From: Deltaproteobacteria bacterium
Lineage (GTDB): Bacteria > Desulfobacterota > Syntrophia > Syntrophales > Smithellaceae
Direction: 5' to 3'
Assembly (NCBI GenBank): GCA_009668925.1
Contig: SBEK01000028.1
Span: forward strand, 1 to 28,705
Length of the DNA stretch: 28,705 bases
The position numbers and the translations under genes are program-made. Every line of letters begins with the position of its first letter. Position 1 is the stretch's first letter. Shown here piece after piece: positions 7,164-14,915 of the stretch. The notes beneath the pieces are model-generated. The model saw only the letters and a program-made list of their open reading frames with translations. It had not been told where the DNA came from and searched no databases.

Positions 7164-8690
7164 ATGGAACATTATCCATGGTGGACGGAGGCGCAAAGCC
7201 GGTTGGCGGAGGAAGCGAAAAGATTTGTCGACGACGTTCTTCTGCCGATCGGAGAACGCGCAACGGTGGAAAACAAACTCAGCCGGCAGGCGATGAAGAA
7301 GATGGCGCAGCAAGGGTGGTTCGGTGCGCTGGTGCCGAAGCAATATGGCGGGCATCTCGAGGAATGGGGCGTGACCGGCGCCGCCATTCTGAATGAAGAA
7401 GCGGCGCGTGCAGGGGTTGTCGGCCCTCTGGGAACGACCATGTTCGGCAGTGCAACTCAGATTGTCCATGCAGGGAACGACAGGCAGAAGGAGAAATGGC
7501 TGCCCCCGATGGCGAGAGGAGAATTGCTCGGGTGCATCACGATGACCGAGCCTTATGCCGGTTCCGATATCGCCTCCATCGAATCGACGGCGATCCGCGA
7601 CGGAGATTCTTATATCGTGAACGGCAAGAAGCGTTTTCAGACGACGGCCGCCGCCGATCTCTATTTGTGCTATTTCCGGACCAGCGAAAAGCCTGCGGAC
7701 AGGGCGGCCTACCGGCACCTCACCGCTTTTGTCGTGGAGAAAGGGACCCCCGGATTCCACATCGAAAGAATCAATGAAATGATCGGCATGCAGGGCAACT
7801 ACAACGGGAATCTGACCTTTGACGATGCGCGGGTTCCGGCCTTCAACCGCATCGGCGAGGAAGGGGAAGGCTGGCGGATCATGATGGGCGGCCTCAACGT
7901 GGAAAGAATTCTGAATGCCGCGCCGATTGTGGGGATGATGAGGGAATGCATCCGCTACACGCAGCAGCATCTGGAACGGCGCATTCAGTTCGGCCGGCCG
8001 ACGGGGGAGATTTCCACGAACCAGTTCAAACTCTCGGACATGATCTCCAGACTGTATTTGACGAGGCTCGCGCTGTATTACGCCGCCCATTGCGCCGATC
8101 TAGGGCGCGAGGTTCCGATTGAAGCGGCGGTCCCCAAACTTTTTGCCGCGGACTGGGCCATGGAAACGGCGCTCGAAGCCATCCAGTGTATGGGGGGGAA
8201 CGGCGCGTTGAAGATCTATCCCGTACAGCGGATCATGCAGGATGCGAAATTGTCGCAGATTGCCGCCGGGACATCCGAGGTGCTCAAACTGCTGATCTAT
8301 CGGCAGGGAACGAAGATCATGAAAACGGATCTGAAAGTACCGCGAAGGATCGTTGATCCCGAACTCGGCGTTCCGCTGCCCATCGGAAAAACTCCCGCGC
8401 CGGCGCCCGCCGGAAGCGGGGCGGATGTGCTCGCCGTCCTCGCGGAAAACTATCGCGTCAATCCCGGATTGCACATGACTTTGGAGGATATCCGGGAATG
8501 GATTGACATCGACGAGGCTCAGTTGGTGAAATATCTCGAAGCCCTGGAAAAAAGCGGAGCTGTCGGGCTCTATCGCAGCCGGAAAGGGATTTCACTGGCC
8601 CGAATTACCCTGAGCGGTTTGCAGAAAATTCATCCGCCCGAGTATTATCGCCGGATTCCGGGCTGGGTGAATCCTGACGACATGTTCTAG
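7164..8690 (+). CDS. Acyl-CoA dehydrogenase with C-terminal winged-helix-like extension
   Basis: FAD-dependent acyl-CoA dehydrogenase core (about residues 1-385) introducing an alpha-beta double bond into a CoA ester. Visible marks are TMTEPYAGSD (FAD/substrate region, about 126-135), FGRPTGEISTNQF, and the C-terminal AAGTSEVLKLLIYRQ. The usual MCAD-type catalytic Glu before GTS is Ala368. Instead Glu247 in GGLNVERIL sits at the position used by isovaleryl-CoA and long-chain dehydrogenases, suggesting a branched or bulky substrate. The protein is 508 aa against a usual 380-400. Residues about 390-420 form a Pro/Ala-rich linker, and about 421-490 look like a winged-helix fold (MTLEDIREWIDIDEAQLVKY, then LEKSGAVGLYRSRKG). 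The start is supported by AAGGAG 8 nt upstream. The electron acceptor (ETF) is not encoded here. A broken copy of its 5' end lies at 9207-9383. Confidence 0.9.
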   Translation: MEHYPWWTEAQSRLAEEAKRFVDDVLLPIGERATVENKLSRQAMKKMAQQGWFGALVPKQYGGHLEEWGVTGAAILNEEAARAGVVGPLGTTMFGSATQIVHAGNDRQKEKWLPPMARGELLGCITMTEPYAGSDIASIESTAIRDGDSYIVNGKKRFQTTAAADLYLCYFRTSEKPADRAAYRHLTAFVVEKGTPGFHIERINEMIGMQGNYNGNLTFDDARVPAFNRIGEEGEGWRIMMGGLNVERILNAAPIVGMMRECIRYTQQHLERRIQFGRPTGEISTNQFKLSDMISRLYLTRLALYYAAHCADLGREVPIEAAVPKLFAADWAMETALEAIQCMGGNGALKIYPVQRIMQDAKLSQIAAGTSEVLKLLIYRQGTKIMKTDLKVPRRIVDPELGVPLPIGKTPAPAPAGSGADVLAVLAENYRVNPGLHMTLEDIREWIDIDEAQLVKYLEALEKSGAVGLYRSRKGISLARITLSGLQKIHPPEYYRRIPGWVNPDDMF

Positions 8691-8825
8691 TCTTGGAACC
8701 GTCTCAGCGGAAAAGAATTCTCTTTCCATGCGTGACGGGTTCCTGCAGTAGCTGAGTGAGAGCCGGGCAGCTGATGATGCGATCACGGTCCTCGTTGATG
8801 ACGGGGATTCATGCCACCGGATCCG

Positions 8826-9096
8826 GAGTGCTTTGCGCGTCCGGCACGGTGATTGTCCAGGGGATTTTCACCGAAGGAGCTTTGTACGCATGCTCGGCTT
8901 TGTGATCCGGGAGACCACGATGATCGGAACCAATTTCATTAATCCCGCCCCGGCGATGAACTGGCTGGATGCGGGAGGGATCAGACTCGAATCCGCCATC
9001 TCGGACATTATCCCTCTGGGCAAGATCGTCGCCAGCGGCTTCGAGGTTCTGGCCGGAAAGAGCGAGACAGCCATCAAGATCCTGGTTGAGCCTTAA
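8826..9096 (+). pseudogene. Remnant of zinc alcohol dehydrogenase, 3' end only
   Basis: Homologous to the last 85-90 codons of the intact ADH at 6187-7107. It first reads in one frame as GTVIVQGIFTEGAL (intact copy GTVIVQGIFTEKAL). One base is then lost near 8885, and it continues in a second frame as MLGFVIRETTMIGTNFINP through GKSETAIKILVEP and a stop at 9094-9096. The N-terminal 200 or so residues, with all zinc ligands, are absent, so it cannot be an active enzyme. The stretch 8691-8825 in front of it holds nothing recognisable. Position and order mirror 6840-7107 exactly. Confidence 0.85.
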
Positions 9097-9206
9097 TGAA
9101 TCACGGAGAATGCGGCTGCGACGGCCCTGATCATGTCCGATGTCTCGCATTCCATCATCCGGCCGCCGGCTGACAATAGAATAACGGCAATTTGAGGAAA
9201 TACGAC

Positions 9207-9383
9207 ATGGAACATTATCCGTGGTGGAACGGAGGCGCAAAGTCGGCTGGCCGGGGATGCCGGAAAACTTGTGGACGAAGTGCTAATACGGTCGGCATGA
9301 GCAGTATTGTAAAGAATGAATTTGCCCGGGAGGCTTCGCCACTGATGGCCGGGCAGGGCTGGTGCGACGCGCTGTGACCGAAC
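9207..9383 (+). pseudogene. Remnant of acyl-CoA dehydrogenase, 5' end only
   Basis: Copy of the first 55-60 codons of the gene at 7164-8690, including a GAGGAAATAC leader like the intact GGAGATAC. It starts MEHYPWWN, then an extra base after TGG shifts the frame: the next frame reads TEAQSRLAGDAGKLVDEVL to a stop near 9300, and a further segment, [21 protein letters not shown], matches ENKLSRQAMKKMAQQGWFGAL. Homology fades at about 9383, 35 nt before the regulator start. The spacer between this and the ADH remnant (9097-9206) is about 53 bp longer than in the intact copy, because of an insert in the middle of it. Confidence 0.85.
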
Positions 9384-9417
9384 CGGCCGTGAGGACAAAA
9401 GCTGTGAGGGCGATGGA

Positions 9418-12400
9418 ATGCACGCAGATATGATCGGAGCATCCGCGAATGTTGTCGATCCGCATCGGTCGATTCTCGCTATCGCATCCGTTTTTGACGG
9501 TCCTTTCAATGTCGACTGGCTTCAGGAGATTTCGGGAGCGAAGGCCTCGCGTGTTATTGGCGCATTGGAATTCGGTATCCAGGAAAAATGGCTGGCTGTT
9601 AAAGACGGGCGTTATCATTTCTCGAATGAATCGGAGCGAGACCGGCTTCGCGGCGCCTTTTCAGCCGATGACATGCGTTTACTCCAAAGACAGATCGTTA
9701 AAATTATATGCACCGAAGCTGCCGCTGACCCCGGGGTCATAGAAAGTGTCATACCTCACCTCCTTAATTTGAACAACGATTTGGAAGGGTGCAGTCTCTT
9801 GATTCAGGCCGGAAACCTGAAGCGCAAGGCCTTCCTGTATGAAGAAGCCAACCAGTGCTACGAAAAAACCATTGAAGATCTCAGGAGCCTTCACAGCGAA
9901 CAGGCTGACCGCCTCTTTGTCGATGCCGTGCTGGGGTATCTGAAGAATTTTACGGACGACCCCGTCTCCGAAAATGTCATGGCCTTCACGCGGGAGGCTA
10001 TGGAGCGCGCCTCGGCCCGGGGCCATAAGAGCTCTCTGGCCCTTTTGGAGATGAACATGGCGCGTAACGAGTGGCTGCGGTCCCGTTATCAGACAGCGAT
10101 GAAGCACCTCACCAGAGGGAGGACACTGGCAGACGAAAGCGGGGATTCGCGGACTCAAAAGGCCGCGATGGTCTTCAGCCAGTTTTTCAATTATTGGCTG
10201 GGACGTTATCAGGAGGTCATAAAGAGTTACGAGATGCTCGTTCCGGACGTGGAGAACTTTCCCAAAGAAAGTTTTCCCCTTCTGTCCGCAATTACAGCCG
10301 GAACATGTTACGTTTACACCGGGTTGGTGACGCACGGGCTGGGCATGCTGGATGCCATCCGGGCGCATGCCCGCAAGAACGGCAATCTCTATATTTCCGG
10401 TCATGCCGGAGTGACTCTCGGCCACCTTTTTTTGGAATTACGCAGGCTTGATGAAGCCAAACAGTGCCTGGAGAAGGCACTGGAGGAAACACGCAACTGC
10501 CGAAACTTGTATGCCTATCTGGTCGGTCTGGCGAGTCTCAGCCGCGTCTTCCAACTGCATAATGATGAGACGAGAGCCATTTCACTCCTTCGTGAGTTCA
10601 TGGATCTTAGCCAACGGGCCCGGATTCCGATGCGGCATAGCTGTTTCTTTATGGATCTTTCCTGGGACATACATCAGGGAAGATTTCCCAAAATCGATGG
10701 ACTCTCGCTGGAACAAGAGATTCAGTACGCTATTCAAGGGGACAACGTTTTTACCAAGGGAATAGCGCACCGTTACAGGGCACTCCTGCGTAGATGCACC
10801 GTGAAGACCGGTCGAGATATTGTCGGGGAACTCAAGAAGTCCATTCGTCTCCTCGAGGAATCGGGTCACCAGATTGAATTGGCCAAATCGAAGATGGAAC
10901 TGGCGCGGGAGTATTTCAGGCTCGGAGAAAAAGGACGGGGGGAATCGTGTGCAAAACCGGCAGTGAAGTTTCTTCATTTGCATAACGAAGACCTGGTGCC
11001 CGACGATATGGCCTCACTGGTCAAGAATTTCAGAAGCGGCGACAATCTTCTTCAGGAGATTCTCAGTCTGGGACAGGAACTGGTTGCGATCCGCGATAAT
11101 CGGGATCTTCTGCGGCGCATCATTTCTACGGTCAACCGGGTTACCGGTGCCGAGCGAGGGGCAATCTTTCTTGTGAGAGGAGAAGGATCGAACAGTCTGT
11201 ACCTCCGCGCCGCAAAGAATCTCACCGCAGAGGACATCGAGACACCCGGCTTTAACCCGAGTCTCCAGTTGATTGAAGAAACATGTAAAACGGGCACTGG
11301 ACGAATCGTGGACCTGGATGTCCGGGAAGATTCGCCGCCGGAAAGCCACGGGATCCGCTCTTGTATATCCGTGCCGATGACCATACGCGGAAAAGTAGTC
11401 GGAATCCTTTACCATGATAACAGACTTTTTCGCAGCGCTTTCAGGGAGTCGGATCTGGAAGTCCTCAAGTTCTTTGCCGGACAGGCCGCAATCGCCATGG
11501 ACAATGCCGATGCCTGGGGAGCGCTGCAGGACCTCTATGAAAAACAGCAAAGTGAAAAACAATACTATAAGGAGCAGTATCTGGCGAGCAGCCATTTCGA
11601 AAACTTTATCGGAAAAAGCCCCGGGATTGCCAAGGTCTTCGGCCAAATCGATCGGGTGGCCGGCACCGACGCCACGGTCATGATCTCGGGGGAAACCGGC
11701 GTCGGGAAGGAACTGGTGGCTTGGTCCATTCACAACGGCAGCCCGCGGCGAAACCACCCCTTTATTCGAGTCAATTGCGGCGCCTTGCCCGAAAGCCTGA
11801 TCTGCAGCGAGCTTTTCGGGCATGAAAAAGGCGCCTTTACCGGCGCTGTTTCCAGACGAATCGGCAGGTTCGAGCTGGCAAATGGAGGGACGCTCTTTCT
11901 GGACGAGATAAGCGAAATTTCAATGGAAGTTCAGGTGAGACTTCTGCGGGTTCTGCAGAGCAGGGAATTCGAGCGGGTAGGGGGGCAAGAGGTGCTTCGT
12001 TCTGACTTCAGGCTCCTGGCCGCAACCAACCGTGACCTCTGGAAGGAAGTTCAGGCTGGACGTTTTCGGGAGGACCTCTATTACAGGCTGAATGTCTTTC
12101 CGATAAGGGTGCCGCCCTTGCGTGAGCGCAAAGAAGATATTCCGCTTCTGGCGTATTATTTTCTGAAGACCTACGCCGTAAAATTAAAGAAAGCCATGGA
12201 AAACATCGCAGTGCGGGAAATGGAGAAATTGGTCGCCTATGGCTGGCCCGGTAATGTGAGGGAATTGGAAAACGTGATTGAGCGCGGCGTCATCCTGGGC
12301 CATGGACCGGATTACCGCGTACCTGAACTGGGTCAGATCGTTTTAGATCAAAACCCAACAGCACCATCTGCCAGCCTGAAAGAAAATGAACGCAACCACA

Positions 12401-12543
12401 TTCTCGCGATCCTGAAGCAGACGGGAGGGAAGATAAAGGGCCCGGGGGGCGCCGCCGTCATTCTCAACATTCATCCGAATACGCTATGCTCGCGAATGAA
12501 AAAGCTTGGTATCCAGACCCGAAAAATAAACGATTTTTCGTAA
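9418..12543 (+). CDS. Sigma-54-dependent enhancer-binding regulator with TPR-like and GAF sensor regions
   Basis: Transcriptional activator of 1041 aa. The AAA+ sigma-54 interaction domain is complete: Walker A GETGVGKE 758-765, GAFTGA loop 805-810, Walker B GGTLFLDE 823-830, and [19 protein letters not shown] from 883. A Fis-type helix-turn-helix fills about 990-1036 ([16 protein letters not shown] ... [14 protein letters not shown]). A GAF domain at about 556-697 is the likely small-molecule sensor, joined to the AAA+ domain by a short charged helix. Residues 1-540 are helical and repetitive. They look like the winged-helix and TPR region that follows the ATPase in STAND/AAA_16 proteins, but no N-terminal P-loop is present. 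No strong ribosome binding site was seen for ATG 9418, and the true start could differ slightly. A palindrome and a -24/-12 promoter directly downstream are its probable targets. The signal may be an acyl-CoA or acid of the pathway (inference). Confidence 0.92.
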   Translation: MHADMIGASANVVDPHRSILAIASVFDGPFNVDWLQEISGAKASRVIGALEFGIQEKWLAVKDGRYHFSNESERDRLRGAFSADDMRLLQRQIVKIICTEAAADPGVIESVIPHLLNLNNDLEGCSLLIQAGNLKRKAFLYEEANQCYEKTIEDLRSLHSEQADRLFVDAVLGYLKNFTDDPVSENVMAFTREAMERASARGHKSSLALLEMNMARNEWLRSRYQTAMKHLTRGRTLADESGDSRTQKAAMVFSQFFNYWLGRYQEVIKSYEMLVPDVENFPKESFPLLSAITAGTCYVYTGLVTHGLGMLDAIRAHARKNGNLYISGHAGVTLGHLFLELRRLDEAKQCLEKALEETRNCRNLYAYLVGLASLSRVFQLHNDETRAISLLREFMDLSQRARIPMRHSCFFMDLSWDIHQGRFPKIDGLSLEQEIQYAIQGDNVFTKGIAHRYRALLRRCTVKTGRDIVGELKKSIRLLEESGHQIELAKSKMELAREYFRLGEKGRGESCAKPAVKFLHLHNEDLVPDDMASLVKNFRSGDNLLQEILSLGQELVAIRDNRDLLRRIISTVNRVTGAERGAIFLVRGEGSNSLYLRAAKNLTAEDIETPGFNPSLQLIEETCKTGTGRIVDLDVREDSPPESHGIRSCISVPMTIRGKVVGILYHDNRLFRSAFRESDLEVLKFFAGQAAIAMDNADAWGALQDLYEKQQSEKQYYKEQYLASSHFENFIGKSPGIAKVFGQIDRVAGTDATVMISGETGVGKELVAWSIHNGSPRRNHPFIRVNCGALPESLICSELFGHEKGAFTGAVSRRIGRFELANGGTLFLDEISEISMEVQVRLLRVLQSREFERVGGQEVLRSDFRLLAATNRDLWKEVQAGRFREDLYYRLNVFPIRVPPLRERKEDIPLLAYYFLKTYAVKLKKAMENIAVREMEKLVAYGWPGNVRELENVIERGVILGHGPDYRVPELGQIVLDQNPTAPSASLKENERNHILAILKQTGGKIKGPGGAAVILNIHPNTLCSRMKKLGIQTRKINDFS

Positions 12544-12564
12544 AAGAACGATATATCGTTCTTT
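12543..12564. promoter_or_regulatory. Perfect 22-bp palindrome, candidate activator site
   Basis: Two fully complementary 11-bp arms, AAAGAACGATA and its reverse complement, meet without a spacer and begin at the last base of the regulator stop codon. The centre is about 107 bp upstream of the start predicted for the -24/-12 promoter at 12635-12650, a typical distance for a sigma-54 enhancer site. It could instead act as a terminator hairpin for the regulator, but the following bases are mixed pyrimidines, not a clean U-tract. Confidence 0.5.
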
Positions 12565-12621
12565 CGATCTTCTCTTCATTTCTTTTTCCATCGCTATCCC
12601 TTTATAAATTCAGACGATTTA

Positions 12622-12673
12622 TTCTATTCTGAGGTGGCATGAAAGGTGCAAAATCCTGATGATCAGAATAGGA
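12622..12673. repeat. Inverted repeat flanking the sigma-54 promoter
   Basis: TTCTATTCTGA (12622-12632) and TCAGAATAGGA (12663-12673) pair over 11 bp with one mismatch (9 contiguous perfect pairs). They exactly bracket the -24/-12 element and the predicted transcription start. It could be an operator or RNA hairpin. Function is inferred only. Confidence 0.45.
12635..12650 (+). promoter_or_regulatory. Sigma-54 (-24/-12) promoter
   Basis: TGGCATG-N4-GTGCA matches the consensus TGGCACG-N4-TTGCA at 10 of 12 defined positions, with the GG and GC doublets at correct spacing. It reads toward the acyl-CoA ligase gene at 12986 and lies about 90 bp after a sigma-54 activator gene. Transcription should begin near 12661, giving a leader of roughly 325 nt that covers the decayed SBP 5' end. 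Confidence 0.65.
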
Positions 12674-12766
12674 TGACGAGGAGGTTTCAAAACAGATAAC
12701 GATCCCGCGCGCCCGTTTCCAAACCGGCCGACAGCCGGGTTTGAGAGACTTCGACGACAATTTGCG

Positions 12767-12930
12767 GGTGTTATTATTCCTTCATTCGTTCAGATACAAT
12801 ACTCAAAAAAAGGAAATTGATAATGTTTATTGTTTTTTCAGTTTTGCACTCAGCTTGGACCCGACTCCTGCTGCGCCCAAAAAGATACAGTCAAGGCAGC
12901 GACCGGAATTCGCTTCGATTTCTCCTTCCC
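12767..12930 (+). pseudogene. Remnant of SBP gene, 5' leader and signal-peptide region
   Basis: Resembles the 5' end of SBP2 (18516-18735). The leader CAAAAAAAGGAAATTGATAATG parallels the SBP2 ribosome binding site and start, and FALSLDPTPAAPKK recalls the SBP2 signal peptide end LALSLDSVLAAPQK, followed by a match to the AGCGACCGGAAT region. Frame is lost several times and the region is more AT-rich than its surroundings. The matching 3' end of an SBP gene lies on the far side of the ligase at 14597-14823. Apart from this and the regulatory sites, the stretch 12544-12985 holds no gene. Confidence 0.65.
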
Positions 12931-12985
12931 TTCTGCTTTTTAGAGCCAACACAATTCCAAATCAAAATCAAACGAGGAAATGCTT

Positions 12986-14593
12986 ATGATCGATAAATCC
13001 AAACGCCTATCCCGTCCTGCGGTCTCTCTCGAGGATGTGAAACTCCTGAAAGGCAAGCAAATCGAATTTGACAGTGTTGCTCAGATGCTGACCGTCCGGG
13101 CACAGGAAATCCCTGATGCCATCCACGTCCTGTATTACGACGAGGTCATCACCTATGGACAGACCAATGAGCGGGCCAACCGGGTCGCGAATTTCCTGAA
13201 GCAAAGAGGTGTTGGTAAAGGCGACATGGTTTCAGTCATGGTCCTCAATTCGCCCGAAATCTACTACACCATGTTCGGGGCCCAGAAGCTGGGCGCGGTG
13301 GCCGGGACCATAAACTATATGCTCAAAGGCCCGGAAATAGCTTACGTCCTTGAGGACTCGAAACCCAAGGTGGCGTTTGTCGGCAGCGAATACATGGCCG
13401 AGTTTGCCAGAGGCTGGCGGCTTTCGGCGCATAAACCGGTTGTGGTTGAGGTCAAGACAGGGATCGAGCACGGTGAAAAGATTGCCGAACTGACCCTGAG
13501 AGAGGTACTGGACCAGTTTCCCGCTGATGAGTGCCTCGTGCCCCAGGCACTGGACGATCCCTTTTTGCTTCTCTATTCATCGGGCACGACCGGCGTGCCC
13601 AAAGGTATCCTTCTTTCCAACAGAAACGAATTCGCCGTCTGTAAGTCTGCCGCCCTTGGCGGGGTTAACCAGCCGGGGGATGTCTTCATGATCATCCTCC
13701 CCATGTTTCACACCAACCCCCTATGCATCGTGACCTACCCTTTCAGCTACCTGGGGCTGACCATCTGCATCCGTAAATCCTTCTCCCCGAAGGACTTCTG
13801 GCCCTCCCTGGAGCGGTACGGCGTGACGGTCGTCGTGGCTGTACCGGCAATGTATGCTTACATCTACAAGGCTGCGGACCCGCAGGCCATTGATTACAGT
13901 CGCCTGAAGCTCAGGTACGCCTTTGCCGGAGCGGCCCCCATGCCTCTGGAGCTGGTCCGGGGTTTCAAGGAAAAATATGGAGTCCAGGTCATTGACGGCT
14001 ATGGCCTGACCGAGGCCGGCGGCGTTTCCACCAACGGCTTCGGCGCGCCTGAAAACCTCGCTTCCATCGGGATCGCCACGTATGGTCAGGAAGTGGAGAT
14101 CATGGACGACGAAAACAACATCCTGCCGTATGGCGAGCGTGGCGAGATCTGCGTCAAGGGAGAGGCGGTGATGCTCGGTTACCTGAATAAGCCCGAGGCA
14201 ACAGCCGAGGTCATCCGGGACGGCTGGCTTCACACGGGCGATATGGGACATATGGACGAGCAGGGTTACGTCTACATCTCCGGCCGTAAGAAGGAAATGA
14301 TCAACCGGGGCGGGGAGAATATCTACCCCCGGGAAATCGAAATCCCCTTGGAAAAGCATCCCAAAATCGCGGAAGTGGCCGTCGTGGGTGCGCCTGATCC
14401 GGCCCTGGGCGAGCGGGTCCGAGCCTGCATCGTCCTGCATCCCGGGTGCTCTCTTACTGCGGACGAGGTCATAGAGTACCTCGCGGACAAAATCGCCAAA
14501 TACAAACTTCCCGAGTTCATAGAATTCATGCCCGCCCTTCCCCGCAATCCCACGGGCAAGATTCTGAAACAGGAGCTGAAAGAGATGTTCTGA
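12986..14593 (+). CDS. AMP-forming acyl-CoA synthetase A
   Basis: Class I adenylate-forming (ANL) acid:CoA ligase, 535 aa, which is normal length. It forms an acyl-adenylate from acid and ATP, then the CoA thioester. Visible motifs are the P-loop YSSGTTGVPKGI at 197-208, GYGLTEAGG (A5), GWLHTGDMGH (A7/A8 hinge region), GRKKEMINRGGENIYP, and the catalytic Lys525 in NPTGKILKQE. ATG 12986 is preferred over ATG 12980 because GAGGA at 12974-12978 is then 7 nt away. It is the first gene downstream of the sigma-54 promoter at 12635. Family members of this look activate medium-chain, aromatic or alicyclic acids. The substrate is unknown. The gene is wedged between 5' and 3' fragments of an SBP gene, with fragment homology resuming about 3 nt after its stop. 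Confidence 0.93.
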   Translation: MIDKSKRLSRPAVSLEDVKLLKGKQIEFDSVAQMLTVRAQEIPDAIHVLYYDEVITYGQTNERANRVANFLKQRGVGKGDMVSVMVLNSPEIYYTMFGAQKLGAVAGTINYMLKGPEIAYVLEDSKPKVAFVGSEYMAEFARGWRLSAHKPVVVEVKTGIEHGEKIAELTLREVLDQFPADECLVPQALDDPFLLLYSSGTTGVPKGILLSNRNEFAVCKSAALGGVNQPGDVFMIILPMFHTNPLCIVTYPFSYLGLTICIRKSFSPKDFWPSLERYGVTVVVAVPAMYAYIYKAADPQAIDYSRLKLRYAFAGAAPMPLELVRGFKEKYGVQVIDGYGLTEAGGVSTNGFGAPENLASIGIATYGQEVEIMDDENNILPYGERGEICVKGEAVMLGYLNKPEATAEVIRDGWLHTGDMGHMDEQGYVYISGRKKEMINRGGENIYPREIEIPLEKHPKIAEVAVVGAPDPALGERVRACIVLHPGCSLTADEVIEYLADKIAKYKLPEFIEFMPALPRNPTGKILKQELKEMF

Positions 14594-14596
14594 GGA

Positions 14597-14823
14597 AGAC
14601 CATGACCATGAGTGCGTGCGACCACAAGGCCATGCAGGGCCTTCATGTCTATGAATTCGTTCCACCCGAGGAGCAGAAGCAAAGCATGAATATGCCGCCG
14701 TACTACTGGATCAAGGACAGCTCCAACAGGGGGCCGGTCTATAAAATTCCCGCAGCGAAAGTTCTCCCCTGGATGGACCAGAAGATTTGACCGCTGCAAG
14801 GGAAAGAACGATTGGCGAAAATA
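14597..14823 (+). pseudogene. Remnant of SBP gene, 3' end only
   Basis: Almost identical to the last 73 codons and stop of SBP2 (19820-20042). About 70 consecutive bases at 14640-14709 match 19856-19925 without a difference. It reads as CDHKAMQGLHVYEFVPPEEQ to WMDQKI, where one inserted base creates a premature TGA. The rest of the SBP is missing. Its high identity contrasts with the strongly eroded 5' remnant at 12767-12930. The stretch 14594-14915 holds only this fragment and the leader of the next gene. Confidence 0.9.
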
Positions 14824-14915
14824 GCTTTTTAGTGCCGGAGGCGCTTTCACCCTGGCTTGGCGAGGCCCCAGCACCTTCAATTCGAAATATTTCGTCGCTG
14901 AAAGGAAATTTAAGT

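Noticed and set aside
12741..12989. 82-codon open frame before ligase A
   Set aside because: It spans the decayed SBP leader in a shifted frame and has no ribosome binding site of its own, so it is treated as part of the remnant.
14858..14873. Second sigma-54-like promoter before ligase B
   Set aside because: Only about 8 of 12 consensus positions match, with a poor -12 box, and it lies in sequence derived from the SBP 3' flank.
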